Origin: Actinomadura sp. DC4
GTDB taxonomy: Bacteria; Actinomycetota; Actinomycetes; Streptosporangiales; Streptosporangiaceae
NCBI RefSeq assembly: GCF_030406325.1
Contig: NZ_JAUEQY010000015.1
Coordinates: 124,001-188,000, forward strand
Direction of reading: 5' to 3'
DNA: 64,000 nt
In this document: positions 1-8,845 of the stretch, one piece after another
How the letters are laid out: each line of letters starts with the position of its first letter
How positions within the stretch are numbered: the stretch's first letter is position 1
The notes under the pieces: generated by a model
Database searches by the model: none
The model's input: only the letters and a program-made list of their open reading frames with translations
Told to the model about the DNA's origin: nothing
Program-made: the position numbers and the translations under genes

Positions 1-2
1 CC

Positions 3-1058
<1,056 letters not shown>

Positions 1059-1133
1059 CCCGGTGAGCGCCCGGCATCGATGGTGACCTGGTGTTTCTTG
1101 CCCGGTAGGCGAGGGGCGTACGAGCCGGCCGCC

Positions 1134-1166
1134 GCCTGCTCCCCGGCGTTTCGCCGGGGAGCGGGC
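1134..1166. terminator. Bidirectional hairpin terminator
   Basis: Inverted repeat with an 11-bp perfect GC-rich core (1138-1148 and 1152-1162) around a TTT loop, extended by a G-U pair and three more pairs to 1134-1166. It lies between the convergent cellulase gene and the Lrp gene. There is no U-tract, which is common for terminators in actinomycetes. It most likely ends both the cellulase transcript and the long minus-strand operon. Confidence 0.75.
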
Positions 1167-1332
1167 AGAGCCCGCGTCCCGGAGAGTGGTCACTCCGGCA
1201 GTGCGGATGGCCGGGGATCCGGCTTGGTGGCGGACACGAGATGGCAGCGTACGAACGGGCCGCCGAACCACATGCGCCGGCCGAGGTCACGCAGCGAGCC
1301 CGGACATCGCTGACGGCCGTCGGCGATGTTGA

Positions 1333-1782
1333 TCATAGATGCCGCGTTCCCACGGCCTCGGCCGCGCCACGTCGGCCGAGGTGCATGAAGATCTCCACCT
1401 CGAGCACGCCCTCAAGGCGCCGGATCTCGTTGACCTTCCGCAGGAGGTCCTCGTCGTCCGTGGCGAGAACCGAGGCCATGATGTCGATCGATCCGCTGGT
1501 CATGGCTAACCGCTGAACAGCGTCGATGGCTCCGATGGCCTTGGCCACCGTCTCCAAGGAGCCCCGGCACTTGACGGCGACGGTCGCCGCCCGCGAGAAG
1601 CCCAGTTGTTCGGGTTCCACGAGGCAGGCGATCCGCAACACCCCGGTCTCCATCAGCCGTTGTACTCGTTGACGGACCGCCGCCTCGGACAGATTGACAG
1701 ATCGGCCCAGAAGCGCATACGACATGCGGCCATCCGCCGAGAGCAGATCCACTATCCGGCGCGATGTCTCATCCAGGCGCAT
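1333..1782 (-). CDS. Lrp/AsnC-family transcriptional regulator
   Basis: Small DNA-binding regulator of 149 residues, the usual size for this family. Residues 1-60 hold the AsnC-type winged helix-turn-helix (LDETSRRIVDLLSADGRMSY, then LSEAAVRQRVQRL), and residues 65-145 the RAM ligand-binding and oligomerisation domain (GSIDIMASVLATDDEDLL). Family members sense amino acids or related small molecules. It is the last gene of the packed minus-strand operon, 12 bases after the homospermidine synthase stop, so it may be the local regulator, responding to an amino acid or amine substrate. That role is inferred from position. Confidence 0.9.
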   Translation of the reverse strand: MRLDETSRRIVDLLSADGRMSYALLGRSVNLSEAAVRQRVQRLMETGVLRIACLVEPEQLGFSRAATVAVKCRGSLETVAKAIGAIDAVQRLAMTSGSIDIMASVLATDDEDLLRKVNEIRRLEGVLEVEIFMHLGRRGAAEAVGTRHL

Positions 1783-1794
1783 ATCGATTACGGG

Positions 1795-3222
1795 TCAGTG
1801 TACGAAAACGTTGCGGAACTGCCACGGGTCGGACGCGTCGATGTCCTCGGCGAAGAGGCGCGAGCGTCCCGTCAGCGGCGTCCAGTCCGTGAAGTGACCC
1901 TCGACCGGGCCGAGATAGGGAGTCTGCACGTCGAGGCAGCGGCGATAGTCGATCTCGTCGGCCTCGACGATCCCGGAGTCGGGGTTCTCCCGTGCCCAGA
2001 CCATCGCGGCGAGAACCGCGGAGGTCACCTGCAGGCCGGTGGCGTTCTGGTGGGGCGCGAGTCCGCGCGTCTCGTCGTTCGACAACCGTGAGCCGTACCA
2101 GTACGCGTTCCGGTCATGGCCGTACAACAGCACGCCCAGTTCGTCGATGCCGCCCGTGATCTCCTCGACGTCGAGGATGGCGTGTTCGGTCGGCAGCGTG
2201 CCGGCGCTGCCAAGCAGCTCGTGCCAGGACGCCATGGCGTCGTCGCACGGATGGTACGCGTAATGGCAGGTCGGACGGTATCGCACGGTCTCGCCGTCGT
2301 GCACGGTGAAGTAATCGGTGATCGAGATCGATTCATTGTGGGTCACGCACAGTCCGTACTGCGGGCCGAAGCTCGGGCACCACGTGCGGACGCGCGTGTC
2401 CGCTCCGGGCTGTTCCAGGAACAGCGCGGGAGCGAGCGGGTCCTCCTGCAGGCGCGCGGTCGGCGGCACCCACCGCTCATGCGTTCCCCAGCCCAGCTCC
2501 GCCGGTTGCAGCCCCTCTGCGATGAATCCCTCGACCGACCAGGTGTTCACGAAAGTGCCGATCCGGCGGGGACTCCGTGAGCGCTGGGTGTCGCGCTCGG
2601 CGATGTGGACGCCTCGTACGCCGGCGTCCCGCATGAGCCGGGCCCAGTCCGACCGGTCGGCCGGTGTCGTGTACTCCAGGCCCACCGCGTCCGCGACGTC
2701 GACCAGCGCCTGCTTGACGAACCACGAAACCATTCCCGGATTGGCCCCGCACGCGGATACGGCGGTCTTTCCGCCGGGACGGGCCCGTCGTTCGGCGAGC
2801 AGGGTCTGGCGCAACGCGTAGTTCGTTCGCTGCGCCATCGGCAGGTCGGGATTGTCGTAGAGACCGGCCCACGGTTCGATGACCGTGTCCACGTAGAGCG
2901 CGCCCACTTCCCGCGCCAGGCGCAGGATCGCGACCGAGGACGTGTCGACGGAAAGGTTGACGCAGAACGCGGTGCCGTTCTCCGTGGTGAGCAGCGGGCG
3001 CAGGACCTCACGGTGGTTCTGCTCGGTGAGTACGCAGTCGATCCGCTTGATGCCGTAGTCCGCGAGCAGGTGATCGCCGTCGCCGTTCGGGGCGATGACG
3101 GTGATCTGCGCGGGATCGACATCGAAGTGCCGCAGGATCAGCGGCAGCGTCCCGCGTCCGATCGAGCCGAACCCGATCATGACGACCGGCCCGTTCAAGT
3201 GCCCGTAGTGCGCATGTGCCAT
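1795..3222 (-). CDS. hss: Homospermidine synthase
   Basis: NAD-dependent enzyme making sym-homospermidine from two putrescines, or from putrescine plus spermidine, in the cytoplasm. The 475-residue protein matches the length of the bacterial enzyme. It has the Rossmann motif VMIGFGSIGRGTLPLI (residues 14-29), then CVNLSVDTSS, YVDTVIEPWAG, CGANPGMVSWFVKQAL, FVNTWSVEGF (the Trp known to contact the substrate cation in the Blastochloris enzyme) and the C-terminal SDPWQFRNV, all as in that family. An AAGGAGA Shine-Dalgarno lies 9 bases before the ATG. It sits in a putative biosynthetic operon with an amine-oxidase-type flavoenzyme and an alcohol dehydrogenase, so homospermidine is probably an intermediate and not only a cellular polyamine. 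Confidence 0.92.
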   Translation of the reverse strand: MAHAHYGHLNGPVVMIGFGSIGRGTLPLILRHFDVDPAQITVIAPNGDGDHLLADYGIKRIDCVLTEQNHREVLRPLLTTENGTAFCVNLSVDTSSVAILRLAREVGALYVDTVIEPWAGLYDNPDLPMAQRTNYALRQTLLAERRARPGGKTAVSACGANPGMVSWFVKQALVDVADAVGLEYTTPADRSDWARLMRDAGVRGVHIAERDTQRSRSPRRIGTFVNTWSVEGFIAEGLQPAELGWGTHERWVPPTARLQEDPLAPALFLEQPGADTRVRTWCPSFGPQYGLCVTHNESISITDYFTVHDGETVRYRPTCHYAYHPCDDAMASWHELLGSAGTLPTEHAILDVEEITGGIDELGVLLYGHDRNAYWYGSRLSNDETRGLAPHQNATGLQVTSAVLAAMVWARENPDSGIVEADEIDYRRCLDVQTPYLGPVEGHFTDWTPLTGRSRLFAEDIDASDPWQFRNVFVH

Positions 3223-3250
3223 CGGTCAAGGTCTCCTTCGAAGAAGTACT

Positions 3251-3727
3251 TCAGGCCAGGGCGAAGTCGCGCGCGGCCAGTTCGGTCCCGGTGCCGAGCA
3301 GCCACGGGGCATCCGGCGCGAAGCGTTCGACCGCGGCGCGGGGTCCCGGGGCGCCGTACTCCACGTACTCGAGCCGGCCGAGGTCGCCCGGAGCGACGCC
3401 CTCCCCGAACTCCCCGAACGCGCGGAAGTCGGCCTGCCCGCGCGCGATCTCGACGAGCCGTACGCCCTCCGCACGCGGATCGTCGAAGGCGAAGTCCGCG
3501 GAACCGGCCAGCCTTCGGGTCCAGGTCGACAGCAGCACGCCGTCGCCTTCGATCTCGGCCGTCAGCCAGCCGTCGCCCAGGAAGTACTCGCACCAGAGGT
3601 ACTGGCCGTCGTCGGCGTGAACGGCACCGCGGATGACCTTGGGTTCGTTCCGGACGCGCACCGTGGTGCCGGGCGGCAGGCCCTTGGCGAGGAGCTGGTG
3701 GTCGGCCGATGACATCGGTTCGTGCAT
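3251..3727 (-). CDS. Small protein, DUF4178-like
   Basis: 158-residue soluble protein without signal peptide or membrane segment. The central part (YLWCEYFLGDGWLTAEIEGD, then a WTRR motif) resembles the DUF4178 domain, which in many bacteria is encoded beside polyamine aminopropyltransferase genes; I recognise it only from this pattern. The ATG at 3727 is preceded by AAGGGA at 5 bases, which favours it over the Met four codons later. It lies between the flavoenzyme gene (9-base gap) and homospermidine synthase (28-base gap), inside the same operon. The DUF4178 link fits the polyamine context, but the biochemical role is unknown. Confidence 0.7.
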   Translation of the reverse strand: MHEPMSSADHQLLAKGLPPGTTVRVRNEPKVIRGAVHADDGQYLWCEYFLGDGWLTAEIEGDGVLLSTWTRRLAGSADFAFDDPRAEGVRLVEIARGQADFRAFGEFGEGVAPGDLGRLEYVEYGAPGPRAAVERFAPDAPWLLGTGTELAARDFALA

Positions 3728-3736
3728 GAGGTCCCT

Positions 3737-4786
3737 TCAGCGGAGTTTGAAGCGTGCCGGAATGGTCGTGTGGTCATCGATCGCATCGCAGACCAGAGCC
3801 CCCAGGGCCGGGCCGTGCTTGAAGCCGTGGCCCGAGTCCCCGCCGACGATCCAGACGCGCTCGTCGGCCGGGTGCGGGGCCAGAAGGAAATCGTCGTCGG
3901 GCATGGCCGCGTACGCGCACGGCTCCCGGCGAGTGACGGGCGCCTTCGCCAGCTCGGGAAACCGGCGGCACAGGTATGCCCGCAGGTTCTCGGGCAGCGT
4001 GAGGTCGAGTTCCTCGGCCGCGTCGACCGTGACGTCGGGGACGACTTTGACGTCCTGGGCACCGACGGCGGGAATCCCATAAGCGCCGTGCCCGTGATCG
4101 ATCCATGCCGGCGCCGGCCCGGCCGGAGACGCTCGAACGTAGTAGGCGTCCTGCCTCACCGCCGTCGCGGATGTCAGGCCGGGAAACACGGCCGGCAGCG
4201 CGGGACCGGGCGCCCAGACCGTGAGATCGGGCCGGAGCGACCGGCGGTCCAGCCTGACGCCGCCGCTCTCGTCCGGCTCCGCCGCGCCGCGGGTGAGGCG
4301 TACGCCCCGCCGGGACGCGCTGTCGGCCAGCGCACGCAGCGCGCGGGACGCCAGCAGGATCCCGCCGGCCGGCTCGAGAACGGCGAAGTCGAGGTCGACG
4401 GCACCGACCGAGAACCGCCGGGCTGCCTCGGCGGAGCCGATCCGCTCGACCGGCAGGTCCAGCTCGGTCAGACAGCGCAGGCTCGCCTGCAGATGGCCGT
4501 GGTCGTGGCCACTGGACGCCAGATGCAGCACGCCCGTGGGCAGAAGGAACGGGCTTCCCGACTCCCGTTCGAGTTCCGTCCACAGCGTACGGGCGCGCCA
4601 GGCCAGAGCCGTGTAGAAGGAGTCGCCGCCGTGGGCCAGGCGCAGGATGCGACTGACCGCCGACGACGGCCCAGCGGGCCGGGGCCAGTCCCGGTCGATG
4701 ACCTGGACGGACCAGCCGCGGCCGGCGAGTTCGCGGGCGACGGAGAGACCGAAGACTCCCGCACCGACGACGAGCGCGTTCTTCAC
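3737..4786 (-). CDS. FAD-dependent amine/sarcosine oxidase-type flavoenzyme (DAO superfamily)
   Basis: 349-residue flavoprotein, probably oxidising a C-N bond of an amino acid or secondary amine with release of peroxide. The N-terminus has the dinucleotide-binding motif VVGAGVFGLSVARELA, followed by a SAVSRILRLAHGG segment typical of monomeric sarcosine and N-methyltryptophan oxidases. Cys290 (CAYAAMPDDDF) lies where these enzymes bind FAD covalently, and GGDSGHGFKHGPALG is the C-terminal flavin-binding motif. The start is GTG. A DAO-type flavoenzyme also works after the hydrazine synthetase in the triacsin pathway (Tri27), which fits the cupin/MetRS pair in this operon. Oxidation of a homospermidine-derived secondary amine is another possibility; the substrate is not known. 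Confidence 0.85.
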   Translation of the reverse strand: MKNALVVGAGVFGLSVARELAGRGWSVQVIDRDWPRPAGPSSAVSRILRLAHGGDSFYTALAWRARTLWTELERESGSPFLLPTGVLHLASSGHDHGHLQASLRCLTELDLPVERIGSAEAARRFSVGAVDLDFAVLEPAGGILLASRALRALADSASRRGVRLTRGAAEPDESGGVRLDRRSLRPDLTVWAPGPALPAVFPGLTSATAVRQDAYYVRASPAGPAPAWIDHGHGAYGIPAVGAQDVKVVPDVTVDAAEELDLTLPENLRAYLCRRFPELAKAPVTRREPCAYAAMPDDDFLLAPHPADERVWIVGGDSGHGFKHGPALGALVCDAIDDHTTIPARFKLR

Positions 4787-4802
4787 TGGGTTCCCGGGGC
4801 CG

Positions 4803-5912
4803 TCAGGGGATGAGCAGGGTTCGCAGGGCGTGACCGTCGGCCAGCTGCTTCAGCGCTTCGCCGATCTCGGTGAGCGGCCGGCTGCCGGAGATCAGCGTGT
4901 CGAGGTCGAGCTCGCCGGTCATGTAGCGGTCGACGAGCCGGGGGAAGTCCCGCCGCGGATCGGTCGACCCGTAGTTCGAGCCCAGGATCCGCCGGCCCGC
5001 GTCGACGAGGGCGAGTGGATCGAAGCGAGCCGTTTCCCCCGCCCGTGGCGCTCCGACGATCACCGCGGCGCCGCCCATGCCGAGCGCGGCGATCGCCTGC
5101 TCGGTGGTCTCCACGTGTCCGATCGCGTCGATGACGTAGTCGAATCCGGCCGGCTGCAGATCGCGCAGCGCGATCACCGTGTCGGCCTGGGAGACGTCCA
5201 CGGTGTCGTGCGCGCCCAGTGCCTTCGCGATGGCCAGCTTGGCCGGGTTGACGTCCACGGCGACGATGCGGGCCGCTCCCGCGATGCGGGCGCCCTGGAC
5301 GCACGACAGGCCGACTCCGCCACAGCCGATGACCGCGATCTCGGCTCCGGCCGGCACCTGAGCGGTGTTCAGGACGGCGCCGACGCCGGTGGCGACCGCG
5401 CATCCGACGATGGCGACGACGTCGAGTGGCGCGTCCCGGCGGATCGGGATCGCCCCCGACGAGGGCACCACGACCCGTTCGGCGAAGGCCGAGACGCCGA
5501 AGAAGTGATGGAGCCGGTCCTCACCCTTGTGCCATCGGCTGGTGCCGTCGTAGAGGACGCCCTGAGCGAAGATCAGCTCGTCGGCGGGTTCGCACAGCCA
5601 CGGCCGCCGGGCGGCGCAGTGCCGGCAGCTCCCGCAAGCGGGGACCCAGGAGAGGACGACGTGATCGCCGACCTCCAGCCCGGTGACGCCCGCGCCGAGA
5701 GAGGTGACGATGCCCGCGCCCTCGTGGCCGAGCACCGCCGGCACCGGGACCGGCCAGTGGCCCTCGATCGCGTGAAGGTCGCTGCGGCACACCCCGGCCG
5801 CGGCGATCTCGACTTCGACCTCTCCCGGGCCGGGCGGGTCGAGCACGACCTCGGTCACGGTGACGGCGTGGTCCGGGTACAGGACGGCCGCTCGTACGGT
5901 GGGCCGGCTCAT
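4803..5912 (-). CDS. Zinc-dependent alcohol dehydrogenase (MDR family)
   Basis: 369-residue NAD(P)-dependent medium-chain dehydrogenase interconverting alcohols and aldehydes. The catalytic zinc ligands appear in GVCRSDLH and LGHEGAG (GHE motif), and the structural zinc lobe has four cysteines in CGSCRHCAARRPWLC. The Rossmann motif is VIGCGGVGLSCVQGA. The sequence resembles the class III/AdhC branch. Its start overlaps the stop of the exporter gene by ATGA, and the flavoenzyme follows after 16 bases, so it is translationally coupled within the operon. A natural role would be to reduce or oxidise an aldehyde released by the neighbouring amine oxidase; this is inference. Confidence 0.92.
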   Translation of the reverse strand: MSRPTVRAAVLYPDHAVTVTEVVLDPPGPGEVEVEIAAAGVCRSDLHAIEGHWPVPVPAVLGHEGAGIVTSLGAGVTGLEVGDHVVLSWVPACGSCRHCAARRPWLCEPADELIFAQGVLYDGTSRWHKGEDRLHHFFGVSAFAERVVVPSSGAIPIRRDAPLDVVAIVGCAVATGVGAVLNTAQVPAGAEIAVIGCGGVGLSCVQGARIAGAARIVAVDVNPAKLAIAKALGAHDTVDVSQADTVIALRDLQPAGFDYVIDAIGHVETTEQAIAALGMGGAAVIVGAPRAGETARFDPLALVDAGRRILGSNYGSTDPRRDFPRLVDRYMTGELDLDTLISGSRPLTEIGEALKQLADGHALRTLLIP

Positions 5913-6835
5913 CGGGCACCGTCCAGGGGCAGGGGCGGGGCCGCGACCTCGCCGGGCGTCTCGGGTTCCTCCTCGTCCTCGGGGAAGACGAAGATCGATC
6001 CGACGATCATCGCGGCGCCCACGAGTTGCCAGGCTCCCGGGTGCTCACGAAGGAAGATCACGGCAATGAGCACGCCGAACACCGGCATCAGGTTGAGGAT
6101 CATCGCGGCACGTCCCGCCGAGACACGCGCGATCGCGAAGTTGTAGAGCAGGAAGCTGCACGCGTACGCGCCGATGCCGATGCCCGTCGCGACCAGCCAC
6201 GACCAGGCCGACTGGTGAAGAGGCGCCTTCTCCGCGCCCGTCACCCACTCGCCGACGGAGAACGGCAGGAAGAACAGGAACCCGGAGGCGAACTGGTAGG
6301 CCGTCATCGTCAGCGCGTCGACCTGGTCGGCGGTCCGCCGGGCGACCAGGACGTACACCGCGGCGCAGAAGATCCCGGCCAGGACCAGCAGATCGCCGCC
6401 GAAGACGCCGGTGAACTCGGGCCGGGCGCCCTCCAGCACCAGCACCCCGGCCAGAGCGACGGCCAGGCCGGCGACGGAGCGTACGGTGAGACGTTCGCGC
6501 AGGAAGACCGCTGCCAGCAACACCACGAACCCGGACTCCAGCCCCGACAGCACGATCCCGTTGGAGGCCGAGGTGTGGGTCAGGCCGAGGTTGACGAAGG
6601 CGTAGCACAGGCCCGGCTCCAGCGCGCCGAGCAGTACCAGCCGGCGCCACACGGCCGGCCGCCGGTGGCCTCGGATGAGTACCGCGGCCCACAGGACCAC
6701 GCTGGCCCCGGCCAGCTCGATGGTCAGCAGTGTCATCGGCTGCCACGTGTCCAGGGCGTACTTGGTGAAGGCCGCCGACCCGCCCCACAACAGGGCGGCC
6801 AGGACGAGGGCCGGGGTACGGATCTTGTCATTCAT
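5909..6835 (-). CDS. EamA/DMT-family transporter
   Basis: 308-residue inner-membrane protein with about ten predicted hydrophobic helices in two EamA repeats. The first repeat is recognisable from LVLAALLWGGSAAFTKYAL, the second from the block around GIGIGAYACSFLLYNFAI and AMILNLMPVFGVLIAVIFL. DMT permeases export amino acids, amines and small metabolites. It overlaps both neighbours by four bases (ATGA), the MetRS-like gene upstream and the dehydrogenase downstream. Within this operon it is the obvious candidate to export the product or an intermediate, perhaps for self-protection. The substrate is unknown. Confidence 0.9.
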   Translation of the reverse strand: MNDKIRTPALVLAALLWGGSAAFTKYALDTWQPMTLLTIELAGASVVLWAAVLIRGHRRPAVWRRLVLLGALEPGLCYAFVNLGLTHTSASNGIVLSGLESGFVVLLAAVFLRERLTVRSVAGLAVALAGVLVLEGARPEFTGVFGGDLLVLAGIFCAAVYVLVARRTADQVDALTMTAYQFASGFLFFLPFSVGEWVTGAEKAPLHQSAWSWLVATGIGIGAYACSFLLYNFAIARVSAGRAAMILNLMPVFGVLIAVIFLREHPGAWQLVGAAMIVGSIFVFPEDEEEPETPGEVAAPPLPLDGAR

Positions 6836-8472
6836 CCGAAGACTCGCTGTTCAAGGTCGGTGGGCAACGGCTCGAAGAACGCTTCCCCGGGCGCCCCGAC
6901 CGGTGTTCCCCCGGACAGGAGCGCCAGGTCGTCCAGGCGGACCGGCCCGTCACAGCCCAGCGCGGACCACAGCCGCCCGGCGAACCCGGGCATGATCGGA
7001 AAGGCCAGCTGGGCGAGCAGCTTCGCCGCCTGAGCCTCGGCCGCGATGCCGGCGAGTACCTCGGGTGAGCCCGGCCGCGTGAGAGCGGCCCGCCCGCCGC
7101 CCGCGGAGAACTCCCGCACCCTGGTGACCAGCTCGCGGAGCGTACGCGCCGCGCGCGGCGGCGAGAACCGCTCGGCGGTGTAGGCGTCCAGGCAGTCGGC
7201 CGCCAGTGTGGCCAGCCCGGCGACGAACCCGCGCTGACTCGGAGTCGCGGGCGCGAAGTCCGGGACGGTGTCACCGAGCCGGTGGAAGAGGTCGCCGAGC
7301 CACGCCTGCCAGCGGCCGACCAGCTCACCGTCCACGAGCTCCCGGAACCGGCCGAACGTGAAGTTGGTGCGCTCGAACTGCGGCCGGTCATGGGCGAGCA
7401 CGAACCGTACGACATCGGCCGGGACCTGGGCGATCAGCGCGCCGCCCCAGACGGCGTGGCTCCTGCTCGTGGAGAACTTGTCGTCGTCGAGCAGGTAGAA
7501 CTCGTTGGTCAGCAGCGCGTGCGGCGCCCGCATGGTCGAGTCGTAGGCCATCATCAGCGCCGGGTACAGCAGCGTGTGGAAGTAGCCGTTGTCCCAGCCG
7601 AAGAACTGCACGACCTGCGAGGCGTCCCAGACCGTACGCCAGGTCTGCGGGTCCTCACCGCGGGCCGCCAGGGTCTCGGCCACTTCGGCGAAGTATCCCG
7701 GCAGCATCTCGGCCCACACGAAGATCCGCTGGTCCTCGAAGCCCTCGACCGGAACGGGGACGCCCCAGTCCGACGGATGAGTGACGGGGATGTCGGGCAG
7801 GCCGCGGGCGAGCAGGTCCGCGCACAGCGCCTCCAGCTGCGGGCTGAAGACGGCCTGACGGTGGTAGTCGCGCAGCCGGTCGGCGTAGGCGGAGAGGGGG
7901 AAGACGAGACGGGTGAACTCACGACGGCCGGCCCGGCCGCCGCACTGGTTGCAACGAGGCTCCACGAGGTCGACCACGGCGTTCGGCCGGGCGCATACCT
8001 CGCACAGGTTGCCGTCACAGTCGTCATTGCCGCAGTGCGGGCAGGTCCCCGTCACGTGCGCGTCGGACAGGTAGCGGGGGCAGCGCTCGCAGTACAGGCA
8101 CTCCTCGCTGCGGGTCTCCAGGCGGCCGTCGCGGTACAGCGTGAGGAAGAAGTCGCCGACGATCTGCTGGTGAAGCTCGGAATCACCGGGTCGCACATAG
8201 CCGTCGTGGGAGAAGTCCATCGCCGTGAAGAGGTGGCTGATCTCGTCGTCGAACTCCTTGGCCATGGCCACGGCGTCCACCCCGAGCTCGGCGGCCTTGA
8301 ACGGGACGTAACTCTGGTTGACGTCCGAGCCGATGATGTACATCGCCTCGTCGCCCGCGAGGCGACGGGCCCGGGTGTAGATGTCGGCCGCCGCGTACGG
8401 TCCGGACAGGTGCCCCAGGTGCAGATCGCCGTTGGGCGTCGGCGGGGAGCCGGAGACGATATGTCTCACCAT
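6832..8472 (-). CDS. Methionyl-tRNA-synthetase-like protein, probable half of a split hydrazine synthetase
   Basis: 546-residue class I aminoacyl-tRNA-synthetase homologue with the ATP-binding HLGH (residues 18-21) and a KMSKS-loop variant KFSTS (332-336). A MetRS-type zinc-knuckle insert has several CxxC pairs (CLYCERC, CPHCGND, CEVCARP, CNQCGG). The ATG at 8472 follows AAGGAAC; an upstream in-frame extension to 8526 is unlikely because it runs into the cupin gene. MetRS-like domains joined to a cupin form the hydrazine synthetases Spb40 and Tri28, which activate an amino acid with ATP and join it to an N-hydroxylated amine. Here the two parts are separate genes 13 bases apart. A tRNA-charging paralogue is the main alternative; the operon argues against it. 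Confidence 0.82.
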   Translation of the reverse strand: MVRHIVSGSPPTPNGDLHLGHLSGPYAAADIYTRARRLAGDEAMYIIGSDVNQSYVPFKAAELGVDAVAMAKEFDDEISHLFTAMDFSHDGYVRPGDSELHQQIVGDFFLTLYRDGRLETRSEECLYCERCPRYLSDAHVTGTCPHCGNDDCDGNLCEVCARPNAVVDLVEPRCNQCGGRAGRREFTRLVFPLSAYADRLRDYHRQAVFSPQLEALCADLLARGLPDIPVTHPSDWGVPVPVEGFEDQRIFVWAEMLPGYFAEVAETLAARGEDPQTWRTVWDASQVVQFFGWDNGYFHTLLYPALMMAYDSTMRAPHALLTNEFYLLDDDKFSTSRSHAVWGGALIAQVPADVVRFVLAHDRPQFERTNFTFGRFRELVDGELVGRWQAWLGDLFHRLGDTVPDFAPATPSQRGFVAGLATLAADCLDAYTAERFSPPRAARTLRELVTRVREFSAGGGRAALTRPGSPEVLAGIAAEAQAAKLLAQLAFPIMPGFAGRLWSALGCDGPVRLDDLALLSGGTPVGAPGEAFFEPLPTDLEQRVFG

Positions 8473-8485
8473 GAGTTCCTTCGTG

Positions 8486-8833
8486 CTAGAGGTCGACCGA
8501 TCCCAGCTGTTCGGGCCAGTACACATTGAGGAACACGAGCCGCTCGGAGGAGGCGTTCGCCAGGTCGTGGCGGCTGTTCCGTGGGATCAGCACGGCCTGT
8601 CCGGCGCCGACCGGCCGTTGCTCGTCCTCGATCGTCATCACGCCGCTGCCGGACAGGATGACGAAAAGCTCGTGCTCGTCATGGGAGTGCGGCTCGGTGC
8701 CGCCGCCGGGTTCGATGACCGAACGGCCGATGCCCCAGTCCGCCAGATCCTCCCCGCCGTGCGGGTAGATCTGCTGGAAGAGAATTCCGTAGGAGGGCAG
8801 AAGCCGGTCTTCACCGAGATCTCTCACTAACAT
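8486..8833 (-). CDS. Small metal-binding cupin, probable partner of the MetRS-like protein
   Basis: 115-residue single-domain cupin. Both cupin motifs are intact: HSHDEHE gives His49, His51 and Glu55, and PRNSRHDLAN gives His89, the usual four metal ligands. In the hydrazine synthetases Spb40 and Tri28 a metal-binding cupin is fused to a MetRS-like domain and rearranges an ester intermediate to form the N-N bond. Here the cupin is a separate gene immediately before the MetRS-like gene, 13 bases apart, so co-translation and complex formation are plausible. A generic cupin dioxygenase or isomerase cannot be excluded from sequence alone. Confidence 0.85.
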   Translation of the reverse strand: MLVRDLGEDRLLPSYGILFQQIYPHGGEDLADWGIGRSVIEPGGGTEPHSHDEHELFVILSGSGVMTIEDEQRPVGAGQAVLIPRNSRHDLANASSERLVFLNVYWPEQLGSVDL

Positions 8834-8845
8834 TGTTCATCCAGC

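Noticed and set aside
6832-8472. Calling the MetRS-like gene metG
   Set aside because: It retains HLGH and a KMSKS variant, but it sits in a biosynthetic operon directly after a cupin, so the housekeeping name would mislead.
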